DNA of 64,000 bases from Hyperoodon ampullatus (lineage: Eukaryota; Chordata; Mammalia; Artiodactyla; Ziphiidae): positions 127,687,530-127,751,529 of the forward strand of contig OX457061.1 in NCBI GenBank assembly GCA_949752795.1, given 5' to 3'. The notes under the pieces are model-generated. The model had not been told where the DNA came from. It was given only the letters and a program-made list of their open reading frames with translations, and ran no database searches. How positions within the stretch are numbered: position 1 is the first letter of the stretch; each line of letters starts with the position of its first letter. Below, piece by piece: positions 37,954 to 51,200 of this stretch. Position numbers and translations under genes: made by a program.

Positions 37954-39005
37954 TTTTAATTTTAATTTTTATTTTTTGCTTTATAACACATTTAATCAGT
38001 TATACATATACATATGTTCCCATATCCCCTCCCTTTTGCGTCTCCCTCCCACCCTCCCTATCCCACCCCTCCAGGCGGTCACAAAGCACCGAGCTGATCT
38101 CCCTGTGCTATGCGGCTGCTTCCCACTAGCTATCTACCTTACGTTTGGTAGTGTATATATGTCCATGCCGCTCTTTCACTTTGTCACAGCTTACCCTTCC
38201 CCCTCCCCATATCCTCAAGTCCATTCTCTAGTAGGTCTGTGTCTTTATTCCTGTCTTACCCCTATGTTCTTCATGACATTTTTTTTTCTTAAATTCCATA
38301 TATATGTGTCAGCATACAGTATTTGTCTTTCTCTTTCTGACTTACTTCACTCTGCATGACAGGCTCTAGGTCCATCCACCTCATTACAAATAGCTCAGTT
38401 TCGTTTCTTTTTATGGCTGAGTAATATTCCATTGTATATATGTGCCACATCTTCTTTACCCATTCATCCGATGATGGACACTTAGGTTGTTTCCATCTCC
38501 GGGCTATTGTAAATAGGGCTGCTATGAACATTTTGGTACATGTCTCTTTTTGAATTATGGTTTTCTCAGGGTATATGCCCAGTAGTGGGATTGCTGGGTC
38601 ATATGGTAGTTCTATTTGTAGTTTTTTAAGGAACCTCCATACCGTTCTCCATAGTGGCTGTACCAATTCACATTCCCACCAGCAGTGCAAGAGTGTTCCC
38701 TTTTTTCCACACCCTCTCCAGCATTTATTGTTTCTAGATTTTTTGATGATGGCCATTCTGACTGGTGTGAGATGATATCTCATTGTAGTTTTGATTTGCA
38801 TTTCTCTAATGAGTAAAGATGTTGAGCATCCTTTCATGTGTTTGTTGGCAGTCTGTATATCTTCTGTGGAGAAATGTCTATTTAGGTCTTCTGCCCATTT
38901 TTGGATTGGGTTGTTTGTTTTTTTGTTATTGAGCTGCCTGAGCTGCTTGTAAATTTTGGAGATTAATCCTTTGTCAGTTGCTTCATTTGCAAATATTTTC
39001 TCCCA
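37954..39005 (-). mobile_element. Younger 5'-truncated L1, minus strand
   Basis: T-rich tail, GCTTTATAACACATTTAATC, TCACAAAGCACCGAGCTGATC and the ORF2 C-terminus, ending at TTTTCTCCCA. The TAGGAATATATAT direct repeat lies at about 37935 and at 39006-39018. A 182-codon minus frame (38289-38837) is still open and holds the ORF2 C-terminal Cys/His segment [19 protein letters not shown], so the copy is relatively little mutated. Confidence 0.94.
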
Positions 39006-39676
39006 TAGGAATATATATTTTTAAGTGTAATATATCACAACAAGTTTGAATGGATTCAGGAATTAAAGGGAATTTTAACACTGAAAAATCAGTTTTGTTT
39101 GTAACACTTAAAAATACATTGAAAAATCACGTTTAAAATTATTTGATAAATGCCAATGTCCATGTATGACGAAAAGCTTCAGGAATTAGTGATCAAATAA
39201 AACTTCCTTCCTGATAAAATTCTTCTACAAAAATGTCTATAGCAGATATTCCCAGTGACAAAATGTTGGACACATTGTTTTTGAGACAGGGTGCATGACA
39301 AGGATGCTGCTATAGTAACATACACTCATTTCATCCAATTGTTGTAGAAGTGCAGTAAGTCTGGAAAATTAACTAAAAGTGGTAATGATGAGAATGGAAG
39401 AATTAAACTGCATCCATTCACAGACAGCGTGAATCTGTTGAAAACCCAAAGGAATCTGGAGGTAAACTTTGGGATGAATAAGTGAATTCATAAAGACTAC
39501 TTATATAAATTCATCAAAGTGCTAATTTTTTATTTATATGAAATGAAAGAAATAAAAATTTTAAGAATTATCACTTAAAATGGTGTCAAGAAATATCAGA
39601 TGCCTAGCAATGAATTTCTTTCAAAATGTGTAAGACCACTATAAAAATATAAAATATTGAAAGTAAAGAAAATATA

Positions 39677-40042
39677 GGGCTTCCCAGGTGGCGCAGTGGT
39701 TAGGAATCCGCCTTCCAGTGCAGGGGACACAGGTTCAAGCCCTGGTCCGGGAAGATCCCAAATGCTGCGGAGCAACTGGGCCCACGTGCTACAACTGCTG
39801 AGCCTGCCCTTTAGAACCCACGAGCCACAACTGCTGAGCCCGTGTACCGCAACTGCTGAAGCTCACATGCGTAGAGCCCGTGCTCTGCAGCAGGGGAAGC
39901 CACCGCAATGAGAGGCCCACACACCGCAACAAAGAGTGGCCTCTGCTCTCCGCAACTAGAGAAAGCCCGCGCACAGCAACGAAGACCCAAAGCAGCCCAA
40001 AATAAATAAATAAAATAAATAATTTTTTTTAATGTTTAAAAA
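39677..40042 (+). mobile_element. CHR-1-type SINE, long form, plus strand
   Basis: GGGCTTCCCAGGTGGCGCAG head, central CAACTGCTGAGCC repeats, and an AATAAATAAAATAAAT tail. Target-site duplication AAAGAAAA(T/C)ATA at 39665-39676 and 40043-40054. Confidence 0.95.
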
Positions 40043-40380
40043 AAAGAAAACATAAATAAATGGAGGTATATGTTCTGTCCATGAGAGAGATAAAGACTGT
40101 ATGATTTCACTCATATGTGGAATATAGAAAAAGCAAAATAAACGAACAAAACATAAACCAACACGTAGATACAGAGAACAGATTCGAGGTCACCAGAGGG
40201 AAGGGATGGGGGTGGGTGAAGTTGTTAAAGGGGGTCTGGTGTGTGGTGATGTGAACTAGATGGGGGGTCAGCTCCTGTAGTGTGTGCAGAAGTCACGTTG
40301 TAACACATTACATGTGAAACGTATGTAGTGTTAAAACCAATGCTACCGCAAAATAATGAACTTTAGAACAAATAAATCCT

Positions 40381-42729
40381 AGTCAAAATCCTAGGTCAGT
40401 TACTGTGGAAATTGGCAAACTGTTTTTAAAAATTGTATGAACTGCATTAGACCAAGTAAGTGAAGAAAACAAGGAACCATGCAGACGAAACTGCTCCTCA
40501 AAATTAGATACTATGAAGCGTCAAGCAGTTGTGAAAGCAGCAGTACGCATGTGACTATAAACTTGCTTTTGGATTTTTTGATTAGAAAAAAATATATTGA
40601 AAGGTATTTCAATTGTAGTCTTTGATCAAATGAAAGATTTTGTTTAAAAAGACAATAAAAGCTTCAGAATTGGAAGCTATTTGAGAGGAGAAACCTCTCT
40701 TCTCTCTCATATGTATAATTCATGTTGTGTGTGGGTGTGTGTGTTTTGCTTTTAAGAGTACATCCCATATACTAGCTCAGCAAGCTAGCAGTATAATGGG
40801 AATTTGATTATGTATTAGTTTCACAGTTTGGACTGTGATGTGAGGTTCCCAATTTCTTATTTAAAATTCTAAAATGTCTTGAACCTGTTTCGTGGCTACA
40901 AGATGTACACACACACACTCTCACGAGTGTTAGCATCCCCATGGCATGGCCTGCAGAAGATGCTATTTGCTTGGTCACCATCTCAGTAACATTGGGTGTG
41001 ATGTAAAGAAAATTAAAAGAAGCTAATACTGATCCATTATCAGGTTTTAGATGCCTTATCCAATGTCAGCTTCCTCCAGTGGAAGACTGCTGGGGACACG
41101 CCTGTAGTCAGAAAATGCAGGTCTGCTGGCTCCTTGCCACGTAGAGAATCCACGTTTAGATTTGCATTAAATGGTTTCAAAAAGGGTTCAAGCACTGAAT
41201 TGGCTCTGAATCAGGTGTCATCATCAGAAGAGAGGAGAATTTTGTTTGATTAGCTTAATAATTTTTACCAGTAGGATGAGAGGGATGCAGTGGAGCTAAA
41301 GCTGTAACTAATACAATTACTGTACTTACTCCTTGGTCTGGAAGAGCAGGGTCGGGGTGCGGGCTTATCCCGTGCAATGGAGAAGTGTTCCTGTGTGTCT
41401 GCACTCAGATGGGATTGGGATCTCAGAGCAGCTTTCCTTTTGTCCTGCCCCGTCGTGGTCGTGGTCTTAGAGCCCCCGTCTGATGGGGATGCTCTGTGCA
41501 GAAGCACAGCTCAGCTCTGAGGCCAGACGACCCCATGTAACACCGAGGCCTGAGTGTTAATGCTCAGCCATCTCCAGCTGTCAGGGCTGCGTCTCTCTTT
41601 CCCAGGTATTGTATCAACTGGTTGTTACACCCACATCCTGAGATACATGTTATTAGCTCTCTTATGCAGATGAAGCAACTAGAAACGTTCAGAGAATAAC
41701 TTGCCTAAATAAACCCAGGATTTGAGTCTTATTTCTGACTCAAAGCGTATTCCTTTCAACACCCTCCATACTGGCTGGTGGTCAATGTAATAAACACAAA
41801 TCGCTTCCAAAATGCTTCGTGAACGTTATGATCTTTGTTCTCTCATTAGCCAGAGGATACTAATGAACATTGAACAGAGGAGAATCACTAAAGTTTAGGA
41901 ATAAGACCTAAAGCTTATCTAAATGGGTATTTATTCTCATGTTTTCTTGTCACTCTGGTTTTTTGAACAACCAAGCTGTATCAGAAGTACATTTATATCT
42001 ATTTACTAACAACAGATATTTGTTGAAAAGGTCATTTCAATCCATTGTGTATTGTACTGATTCTTATCAGTACAGTTAGTACTGATAAAGTGGGGACACA
42101 GCGGCTTTGCTGTATTGGGGGAATAATGGGGTTTCCATGTCATCACACAGAGGTGCCCCTAGTCCTTGGAAGCCCACCCAGTTTGCCTGTGTTCCTGGCT
42201 CCGACCTCACAGATGGGGCTCGGTTATGTGTGCGTGAACGCTCAGGTACATCAGGTAACGTGAAGTGGTGCCATTCCAGGGAAGGGGTCAGAGAAACAAA
42301 AGTCAAGGAGGGCAGACTCTTGGTTTTGCTCCTCTGAGGAGGTGGTAGGTAGCAAAATAAACTAAAGATACGTGACTTTAGAAAACGAAGATCCAGAGGG
42401 GCCTTTGCAGAATCCCACATGCGACGCTGCCATGCATTGGCTTGCTCCTGCGGCAGAAGCAAAAGCATCATCACTACCCCTCTTCTGCATCCCTAGGGTA
42501 GCGTAAGCCCCCCTGAGGGGAGTCCAGTCCGGAAGGTGCCGGCGGGGCTCCTGGAATGTGGTGCACGTCGCCCAGCCCTTCAACACCACCAGAGAGTATG
42601 GGGGCAGGGGTCTTGAGTGCCAGCGGTTCCCATGATGTTGTGATGCTATCCAGACTAAGACATCGATATCCACAGAGAGGTCATTTTAGAGCCCATAAAT
42701 ATTGTGCAGCTCAACTGCTATCTGGGATT
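40381..42729. other. No gene seen; unique sequence
   Basis: Includes frames at 42045-42474 on both strands with no recognised domain. No exon, RNA or repeat could be assigned. Confidence 0.5.
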
Positions 42730-42745
42730 AAGAATTAGAAAGTAT

Positions 42746-42861
42746 GGGGACTTCCCTGGATGCCCAGTGGTTAAGACTCCACACTTCCAGTGCAGAGGAT
42801 GGCGTTCCATCCTTGGTCGAGGAAGTAGGGTCCCACATGCCATACGGCCAAAAAAAAAAAA
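42746..42861 (+). mobile_element. CHR-1-like SINE, short form, plus strand
   Basis: GGGACTTCCCTGGATGCCCAG head, ending ACGGCC plus poly(A). Target-site duplication AAGAATTAGAA(A/G)GTA before and after (about 42730 and 42863). Confidence 0.92.
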
Positions 42862-43062
42862 AAAGAATTAGAAGGTAAATATACTCTGGGAAGGAATACA
42901 AATAGTAAGAAGGGCTTTTTTCTTTTTATCAGAAAAATAAAAGAGTTGAGATAGATGATGATTAAGTATTTGATTTTTGTTCTGTTTTGTGTCCTGCTCA
43001 ACATGCAGGATTGGGAAAAGAAACTAACAGAAACTTGAGTTTAATCAAAAAGGTATTGCTGA

Positions 43063-43280
43063 GGGGCTTCCCTGGTGGCGCAGTGGTTGGGAGTCCGCCT
43101 GCCGATGCAGGGGACACGGGTTCGTGCCCCGGTCTGGGAAGATCCCACATGCCACGGAGCGGCTGGGCCCGTGAGCCATGGCTGCTGAGCCTGCGCGTCC
43201 GGAGCCTGTGCTCCGCAACGGGAGAGGCCACAACAGTGAGAGGCCCGCGTACTGCAAAAAAAAAAAAGAAGGAAAAAAAA
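43063..43280 (+). mobile_element. CHR-2-type cetacean SINE, plus strand
   Basis: Complete CpG-rich copy ending GTACTGCAAAAA with an A-rich tail. No clear target-site duplication. Confidence 0.94.
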
Positions 43281-43651
43281 TGTAATACTTCCCAGAACTG
43301 TGATCTGTGAGGCGTGTGTGCTGTGATGGAATTTACTGTTTAATTAGTGTTTTAGTGATTACAAAATGACTTAGGAACAAAAGAGAAATGTATGTTCTTT
43401 TCTCATCACTTTCCTAAGTACACAATTCTGAGTGATGATGGTCGAGGATATTTAATGTTTGAAATGCAGAAATATATAAAGATTTAAAATATACCTGAAA
43501 ACATACTTTGAGGAGAACCTTTTAACCTGCATACGACGTGAGTTTTCATGGTTCGTATTCCATCCTGTGACACCGAGATGATGTCCCACCAGCGCAGGGC
43601 TCCTCTCCTGTCAGGGTCTGAGGGCACGCGTAGAAGCCCTGACCCCCCGGG
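43281..43651. other. No gene seen; unique sequence
   Basis: Could include the eroded 5' part of the following LTR; not resolvable by eye. Confidence 0.4.
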
Positions 43652-43984
43652 TGTCAGACATGACTGCATTTGGAGACGGACCCTCTGGAGGCAGATCAGG
43701 TAACACCAGGTCCGATGGGTGGGCCCTGGTCCAATATGACCAATGTCGTTGTCACAGAGGAGATTAGGACAGAGCACAGACTGAGGCACAGACATGTGAG
43801 GCCATGGCGAGAAGGTAGCCAACCTCATGCCAAGGACAGGCCGTAGGAGCACGGGTGGAACGTAGCCTCTGGACCCCTTGGCCTTGGACTTCCAGCATCC
43901 AGCTCTGTGAGAAAATCAGTTTCTGCTGCTTAAGCCGCCCAGTGTGTAGACTTAGTTATGGCAGCTCCGGCAAACTAGTCCACA
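43652..43984 (+). mobile_element. ERVL-MaLR LTR (MST/MLT1-like), plus strand
   Basis: CTTGGACTTCCAGCATCCAG, CTGTGAGAAAATCAGTTTCTG, TTAAGCCGCCCAGTGTGTAG and TTATGGCAGC...CAAACTAGTCCACA match the well-known 3' half of MaLR LTRs. The 5' part is diverged. Confidence 0.75.
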
Positions 43985-44811
43985 TACCAGGAATTTGTGC
44001 TGGATCCTAGAGTCCAGCGGGGACCCTCAGACCTACCAGGATCCCGTGTGATGATGCCCTCGACCCACCCCGGAGAGAGCTATTTAAGTAAGGACCTTCG
44101 TCCCTAGAAGCTGCTGCTGAAGCCTCTTCCTGTCTCTACTGGGGGCTTCCTGGGCTGTGGTTTCCTCACAGGGACGGGGCAGCTGTCAAGGGTTTTTCCT
44201 CTTGTTGACTCTGCATCTAGTCTGCAGTTAATACAAGGGTAGAAACAAGGCCATCTGTGTATTCAGATGAAGTAGATAAATGTATCTCATTGCTCTTTCC
44301 AGAAATACAGCTTAGTAATAACTCCAGGCATGGAATTCTAATAGCCTTTTTGATTGCATTATTATTAAATGTCACAGATAAGTTAGTGTCATGTTCCATT
44401 AGTAGGAAAGATCAGCAGGCATTTGAAGGCTTAAATTTGTTGATTCAGATAATTTAGTTTAAAAAGTGTTGACACAACCTGACCTTCATTCTCCTCCCAG
44501 CCTGAGGACAGACATGGATTTGACTGTGTTTTATGGAACATTAAATATCCCAAGAGTTTGTCATCTCTAAGACGTCTGCCTGGAATGCGGCTGTGTTGCT
44601 TGATCCCCTCCAGTCATCCCTGCTTTTCAGAGAGACCTTTCTAAAATTCCAAAAGCCACTGCCTGTCGGCAGGTGACGAATCCTCTGTCACCACTGCCCA
44701 CACCCCGCCGGAGGCTCATCCACTGAAAATGGACCATCTCGTGTCTGAACAAAATGCCTCAGAATAAAACCCTCCACCCTCAGGCTGGTCCTCAAAAAGC
44801 ACATTATCTAT
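43985..44811. other. No gene seen; unique sequence
   Basis: No coding frame or assigned repeat. Confidence 0.5.
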
Positions 44812-46719
44812 CAAGGGAACAATCCCATTTACCATTGCAACAAAAAGAATAAAATATTTAGGAATAAACCTACCTAAGGAGGCAAAAGACCTATACTCAG
44901 AAAATTATAAAATGCTGATGAAAGAAATGAAAGATGACACAGATGGAGAGATATACCGTGTTCCTGGATTGGAAGAATAAATATTGTGAAAATGACTATA
45001 GTACCCAAAGCAATCTACAGATTCAATGCAATCCCTCTCAGACTACCAATGACATTTTCACAGAACTAGAACAAAAATTTTTTAAATTTATATGGAAACA
45101 CAAAAGACCCCAAATAGCCAAAGCAATCATGAGAAAGAAAAATGGAGGTGGAGGAATCAGGCACCCTGACTTCAGACTATACTACAAAGCTGCAGTAACC
45201 AAGACAGTATGGTACTGGCACAAAAACAGAAATATAAATCAATGGAACAGGATAGAAAGCCCAGAGATTAACGCACACACCAATGGTCAACTAATTTATG
45301 ACAAAGGAGGCAAGAATATACAGTGGAGAAAAGACAGTCTCTTCAGTAAGTGGTGCTGGGAAAACTGGACAGCTACATGTAGAAGAATGAAATTAGAACA
45401 CTCCCTAAAACCATACACAAAAATAAACTCAAAATGGATTAGAGACCTAAATGTAAAACTGGACACTATAAAACTCTTGGAGGAAAACATAGGAAGAACA
45501 CCCTTTGACATAGATTACAGCAAGATCTTTTTTGATTCACATCCTAGAGTAATGGAAATAAAACCAAAAATAAGCAATGGGACCTAACTAAACTTAAAAG
45601 CTTTTGCACAACAAAGGAAACCATAAACAAGATGAAAAGACAACCCTCAGAATGGGAGAAAATATTTGCAAATGAAGCAACTGACAAAGGATTAATCTCC
45701 AAAATTTACAAGCAGCTCATGCAGCTCAATAACAAAAAAAACCAAACAACCCAATCCAAAAATGGGCAAAAGACCTAGATAGACATTTCTCCAAAGAAGA
45801 TATAGAGATTGCCAACAAACACACGAAAGAATGCTCAACAGCACTAATCATTAGAGAAATGCAAATCAAAACTGCATTGAGGTATCACCTCACACTGGTC
45901 AGAATGGCCATCATCAGAAAATCTGCAAACAATAAATGCTGGAGAGCGTGTGGAGAAAAGGGAACCCTCCTGCACTATTGGTGGGAATGTAAATTGATAC
46001 AGCCACTATGGAGAACAGTATGGAGGTTCCTTAAAAAAACTAAATATGGAACCACCATATGACCCAGCAGTCCCACTACTGGACATGTACCCAGAGAAAA
46101 CCATAATTCAAAAAGAGACATGTACCACAGTGTTCATTGCAGCACTCTTTACAATAGTCAGGATATGGAAGCAACCTAAATGTTCATTAACTGATGAATG
46201 GATAAAGAAGATGTGGTAAATATATACAATGGAATATTACTCAGCCATAAAAAGGAACGGAATTGGGACATTTGTAGAGATGTGGATGGACCTAGAGACC
46301 GTCATACAGAGTGAAGGAAATCAGAAAGAGAAAAACATATTGTATATTAATGTATATATGTGGAATCTAGATACATGGTATAGATGATCTTATTTGTGAA
46401 TCAGAAATAGAGACACAGATGTAGAGAACAAAAGTATGGATACCAAGGGGGGAAAGGGGGAGTGGGATGAATTGGGAGATTGGGATTGACATCTATACAC
46501 TATTGATACTATGTATAAAACAGATAACTAATGAGAACTTACTGTATAGTACAGGGAACTCTACTCAATGCTCTGTGGTGACCTAAATGGGAAGGAAATC
46601 CCAAAACGAGGGGATATATGTATACGTATAGTTGATTCACTTTGCTGTACGGTAGAAACTAACAGAGCGTTGTAAAGCAACTATACTCCAATAAAAATTA
46701 ATTTTAAAAAAATTTAAAA
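44812..46719 (+). mobile_element. 5'-truncated L1 (ORF2 C-terminal half and 3' UTR), plus strand
   Basis: Sense ORF2 from about the end of the reverse transcriptase domain to the 3' UTR, ending CTATACTCCAATAAAAATT and A-rich sequence. The 217-codon frame 44934-45587 carries [13 protein letters not shown] and [20 protein letters not shown], standard ORF2 blocks. A further frame at 45859-46062 has the [21 protein letters not shown] segment. Frameshifts and stops separate them. Likely target-site duplication ATTATC(T/C)AT at 44803-44811 and 46720-46728. Confidence 0.94.
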
Positions 46720-46729
46720 ATTATCCATG

Positions 46730-47137
46730 AATCAGAAAGTTTCAAATACTCTTGTGAGCACCAGTATTCTTCAACTGCTATAAAAATTATAGCTCATGTT
46801 TTAATAAAACTGTATGATTTATAGCATTGCTGAAGGCTCATGGTTTTATTTCCACACGTTATCATGTAAGATTTTTAGTATGACTTTAAGGCACAGCACA
46901 CTCAGACTGATGTAATCTTGGTGAGAAGTCTTCTCTAAGATGCGTGTGTGTGTGTGTGTGTGTGTGTCTGTGCATCTGTGTCTGGGGTGGGGTGAGGGTC
47001 AAGAGCGTCTGGAGGGCAACTTGTCTGATTTTGTACTTAGAGCCTCAGAGACATGGCTCCTGTAACACATGTAATGGGGTCGACCCCAGACACTTTTGTC
47101 TGTCCACCACAAAGCCTGCAGGAATTGTTAATTGGGC
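46730..47137. other. No gene seen; unique sequence with (TG)n
   Basis: Contains a TG microsatellite at 46943-46967; otherwise unassigned. Confidence 0.55.
46943..46967. repeat. (TG)n microsatellite
   Basis: About 12 TG units. Confidence 0.9.
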
Positions 47138-47200
47138 TTTTTTTAAAAAATTTAAGTACAGTTAACTTACACTGTTTCAGGTGTACATCAAAAGTGATTC

Positions 47201-47229
47201 ATATATGTATATATATATATATATATATT
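47201..47229. repeat. (TA)n stretch in the L1 3' UTR
   Basis: Roughly 14 TA units within the 3' UTR of the full-length L1. Confidence 0.9.
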
Positions 47230-47447
47230 CTTTTTCTGATTCTTTTCCATTACAGGTTATTGTAAGATAATGACTATAGTTCCCTGTGCTATACAGTATG
47301 TCCTTGTTGTTTCTTTTATGTACAGTAGAGTTAAATGCTAATTTCCAATTTATCCCTCCCCCCCTTTGCCCTTTGGTAACCCTAAGTTTGTTTTCAATGT
47401 CTGTGAGTCTATTTTTGTTTTGTAAATAAGTTCATTTGTACCATTTT

Positions 47448-50400
47448 TTAAGATTCCACACATAAGTGATACCACACATATTTCTGACTTACTTCACTTA
47501 GTATGATGATCTCTTGGTCCACCCATGTTGCTACAAATGGCACTATTTCATTCGTTTTTATGGCTGAGTAATATTCCATTGTATATATGTACCACATCTT
47601 CTTTATCCATTCATCTGTTGATGGATATTTAGGTTGCCTCCATGTCTCGGCTATTGTAAATAGTGCTGCTATGAAGATTGGGGTGCATGTGTCTTTTTGA
47701 ATTACATTTTCGTCCAGGTATATGCCCAGGAGTGACATTACTAGATCCTATAGTAGTTCTATTTTTAGTTTTTTAAGGAACCTCCATACTGTTCTCCACA
47801 GTGACTGTATCCGTTTACATTCCCACCAACAGTGCAAAAGGGTTCCCTTTTCTCCACACCCTCTGTAGCATTTATAGTTTGTAGATTTTTTGATGATGGC
47901 CATTCTGACCGGTGTGAGATGATACCTCACTGTAGTTTTGATTTGCATTTCTCTGATGATTACTGATGTTGAGCATCCTTTCATGTGTTTGTTGGCAATC
48001 TGTATATCTTCCTTGGAGAAATGTCTATTTCGGTCTTCTGCCCATTTTTGGATGGGGTTGTTTGTCTTTTTGATATTAAATGCATGAGCTGCTTGTATAT
48101 TTTGGAGATTAATCCTTTGTCAGTTGCTTCGTTGGCAAATATTTTCTCCCATTCTGTGGGTTGTCTTTTCATCTTGTTTATGGTTTCCTTTGCTGTGCAA
48201 AAGCTTTGAAGTTTCATTAGGTCCCATTTGTTTATTTTTGTTTTTATTTCCATTTCTCTAGGAGGCGGGTCAAAAAGGATCTTGCTGTGATTGATGTCTC
48301 AGAGTGTTCTGCCTATGTTTTCCTCTAAGAGTTTTATAGTGTCTGGCCTAACATTTAGGTGTTTAAACCATTTTGAGTTTATTTTTCTGTATGGTGTTAG
48401 GGAGTGTTCTAATTTCATTCTTTTACACATGGCTGTCCAGTTTTTCCCTCACTACTTATTGAAGAGACTGTCTTTTCTCCATTTTATATTCTTGCCTCCT
48501 TCATCAAAGATAAGGTGATCATATGTGCGTGGGTTTATCTCTGGGTTTTCTATCCTGTTCCATTGATCTGTATTTCTGTTTTTGTGCCATTACCATACAG
48601 TCTTGATTACTGTAGCTTTGTAGTAGAGTCTGAAGTCTGGGAGCCTGATTCCTCCAGCTCCATTTTTCTTTCTCAAGATTGCTTTGACTACTCAGTGTCT
48701 TTTGTGTTTCCATACAAATTGTGAAATTTTTTGTTCAGTTCTGTGAAAAATACCATTGGTAGTTTGATAGGGATCGCATTAAATCTGTGGATTGCTTTGG
48801 GTAGTGTAATCGTTTTCACAATGTTGATTCTTCCAATCCAAGAACATGGTATATATCTCTATCTGTTTGTATCCTCTTTAATTTCTTTCATCAGTGTCTT
48901 ATAGTTTTCTGCACTCAGGTCTTTTGTCTCCTTGGGTAGGTTTATTCCTAGGTATCTTATTCTTTTTGTTGCAGTAGTAAATGGGAGTGTTTCCTTAATT
49001 TCTCAGATTCTTCACCATTAGTGTATAGAAATGCAAGAGATTTCTCTTCATTAATTTTGTATCCTGCTACTTTACCATATACATTGATTAGCTCTAGTAG
49101 TTTTCTGGTAGAATCTTTAGAATTCTCTATGTATAGTATCATGTCATCTGCAAACAGTGACAGCTTTATTTCTTCTTTTCCGATTTGGATTCCTTTTATT
49201 TCTTTTTCTTCTCTGATTACTGTGGCTAAAACTTCCAAAACTATGTTGAATAATAATGGTGAGAATGGGCAACCTTGTCTTGTTTTGGATCTTACTGGAA
49301 ATGGTTTCAGTTTTTCACCATTGAGAACGATGTTGGTTGTGGGTTTTTCATATATGGCCTTTATTATGTTCAGGAAAGTTCCCTCTGTGCCTACTTTCTG
49401 GAGAGTTTTTATCATAAATGGGTGTTGAATTTTGTCAAAAGCTTTTTCTGCATCTATTGAGATGATCATATGATTTTTATCCTTCAGTTTGTTAATATGG
49501 TGTATCACATTGATTGATTTGCATATATTGAAGAATCCTTGCATTCCTGGGATAAACCCCACTTGATCATGGTCTATTATCCTTTTAATGTGCTGCTGGA
49601 TTCTGTTTGCTAATATTTTGTTGAGGATTTTTGCATCTCTGTTCATCAGTGATACTGGCCTGTGATTTCTTTTTTGTGTGACATCTTTGTCTGGTTTTGG
49701 TATCAGGGTGATTGTGTCCTCATAGAATGGGTTTGGGAGTGTTCCTCCCTCTGGTATATTTTGGAACAGTTTGAGAAGGATAGGTGTTAGCTGTTCTCTA
49801 AATGTTTGATAGAATTCGCCTGTGAAGCCATCTCATCCTGGGCTTGTGTTGGAAGATTTTTAATCACAGTCTCAATTTCAGTGCTTGTGATTAGTCTGTC
49901 TGTGTTTTCTATTTCTTCCTTGTTCAGTCTCGGAACTTTGTGCTTTTTTACAAATTTGTCCATTTCTTCCAGGTTGTCCATTTTATTGTCATAGTTGCTT
50001 GTAGTAATCTCTCGTGATCCTTTGTATTTCTGCAGTGTCAGTTGTTACTTCTCCTTTTTCATTTCTAGTTCTATTGATCTGAGTCTTCTCCCTTTTTTTC
50101 TTGATGAGCCTGGCTAATGGTTTATCAATTTTGTTTATCTTCTCAAAGAACCAGCTTTTAGTTTTATTGATCTTTGCTATCATTTCCTTCATTTCTTTTT
50201 CATTTATTTCTGATCTGATATTTATGATTTCTTTCCTTCTGCTGACTTTGAGGGATTTTTGTTCTTTCTCTAATTGCTTTAGGTGTAAGATTAGGTTGTT
50301 TATTTGAGATGTTTCTTATTTCTTGAGGTAGGATTGTATTGCTATAAACTTCCCTCTTAGAACTGCTTTTGCTGCATCCCATAGGATGCATCCCATAGCC

Positions 50401-51200
50401 ATTGTGTTTTCATTGTCATTTGTTTCTAGGTATTTTTTTATTTCCTCTTTAATTTCTTCAGTGATCTCTTGGTTATTACGTAGTGTATTGTTTAGCCTCC
50501 ATGTGCTTGTATTTTTTACAGTTTTTTTCCTGTCATTGATATCTAGTCTCATTGCGTTGTGGTCAGAAAAGATTCTTGATACAATTTCAATTTTCTTAAG
50601 TTTACCAAGGCTTCATTTGTGACCCAAGATACCAAGATATTATCTATCCTGGAGAATGTTCCATGAGCACTTGAGAAGAAAGTGTATTCTGTTGTTTTTG
50701 GATGGAAGGTTCTATAAATATAAATTAAGTCCATCTTGTTTAATGTGTCATTTAAAGCCTGTGTTTCCTATTTGTTTTCATTTTGTATGTTCTGTCCATT
50801 GGTGAAAGTGGGGTGTTAAAGTCCCCTACTATGATTATGTTACTGTCAATTTCCCCTTTTATGGTTGTTAGCATTTGCCTTATGTATTGAGGTGCTGCTA
50901 TGTTGGGTGCGTAAATATTTACAATGTTATATCTTCTTCTTGGATCGATCCCTTGGTCGTTATGTAGTGTCCTTCTTTATCTCCAGTAATAGTCTTCGTG
51001 TTAAAGTATATTTTGTCTGATATGAGAATTGCTACTCCAGCTCTCTTTTGATTTCCATTTGCATGGAGTATCTTTTTCCATCCCCTCTATTTCAGTCTAT
51101 ATTTGTCCCTAGGTCTGAGGTATGTCTCTTGTAGACAGCATATATATGGGTCTTGTTTTTGTATCCATTCAGCCAGTCTATATCTTTTGGTTGGAGCATT
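47448..51200 (-). pseudogene. L1 ORF2 (endonuclease and reverse transcriptase), disrupted
   Basis: ORF2p nicks target DNA and reverse-transcribes L1 RNA. The endonuclease part is seen at 50549-50734 (DLIYIYRTFHP, YTFFSSAHGTFSRIDN). A frame break follows before the MRLDINDRKK block (50316-50552). The longest surviving frame, 48957-49646, carries the reverse transcriptase: [54 protein letters not shown] and the catalytic FADDM box. The C-terminal Cys-rich segment ([17 protein letters not shown]) is at 47748-47984, and the end near 47450. The start codon was not fixed. Several frameshifts make it inactive. Confidence 0.92.

Larger units (their letters stand above)
37320..40380 (+). mobile_element. 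Old L1 (ORF2 and 3' UTR) relic, plus strand, broken by two insertions
   Basis: Sense-strand ORF2-like pieces lie at about 37560-37950 (CTTGGCCCAGATATTTAAGGG) and 39010-39676 (AAAACCCAAAGGAATCTGG; GTGTAAGACCACTATAAAAA). A 3' UTR follows at about 40055-40380 (TGATTTCACTCATATGTGGA). A younger L1 (37954-39005) and a CHR-1 (39677-40042) split it. The left limit is approximate. Confidence 0.72.

Noticed and set aside
48957..49646. 229-codon frame that might be a host reverse-transcriptase gene
   Set aside because: It is the reverse transcriptase part of L1 ORF2, in the correct place within a complete L1.
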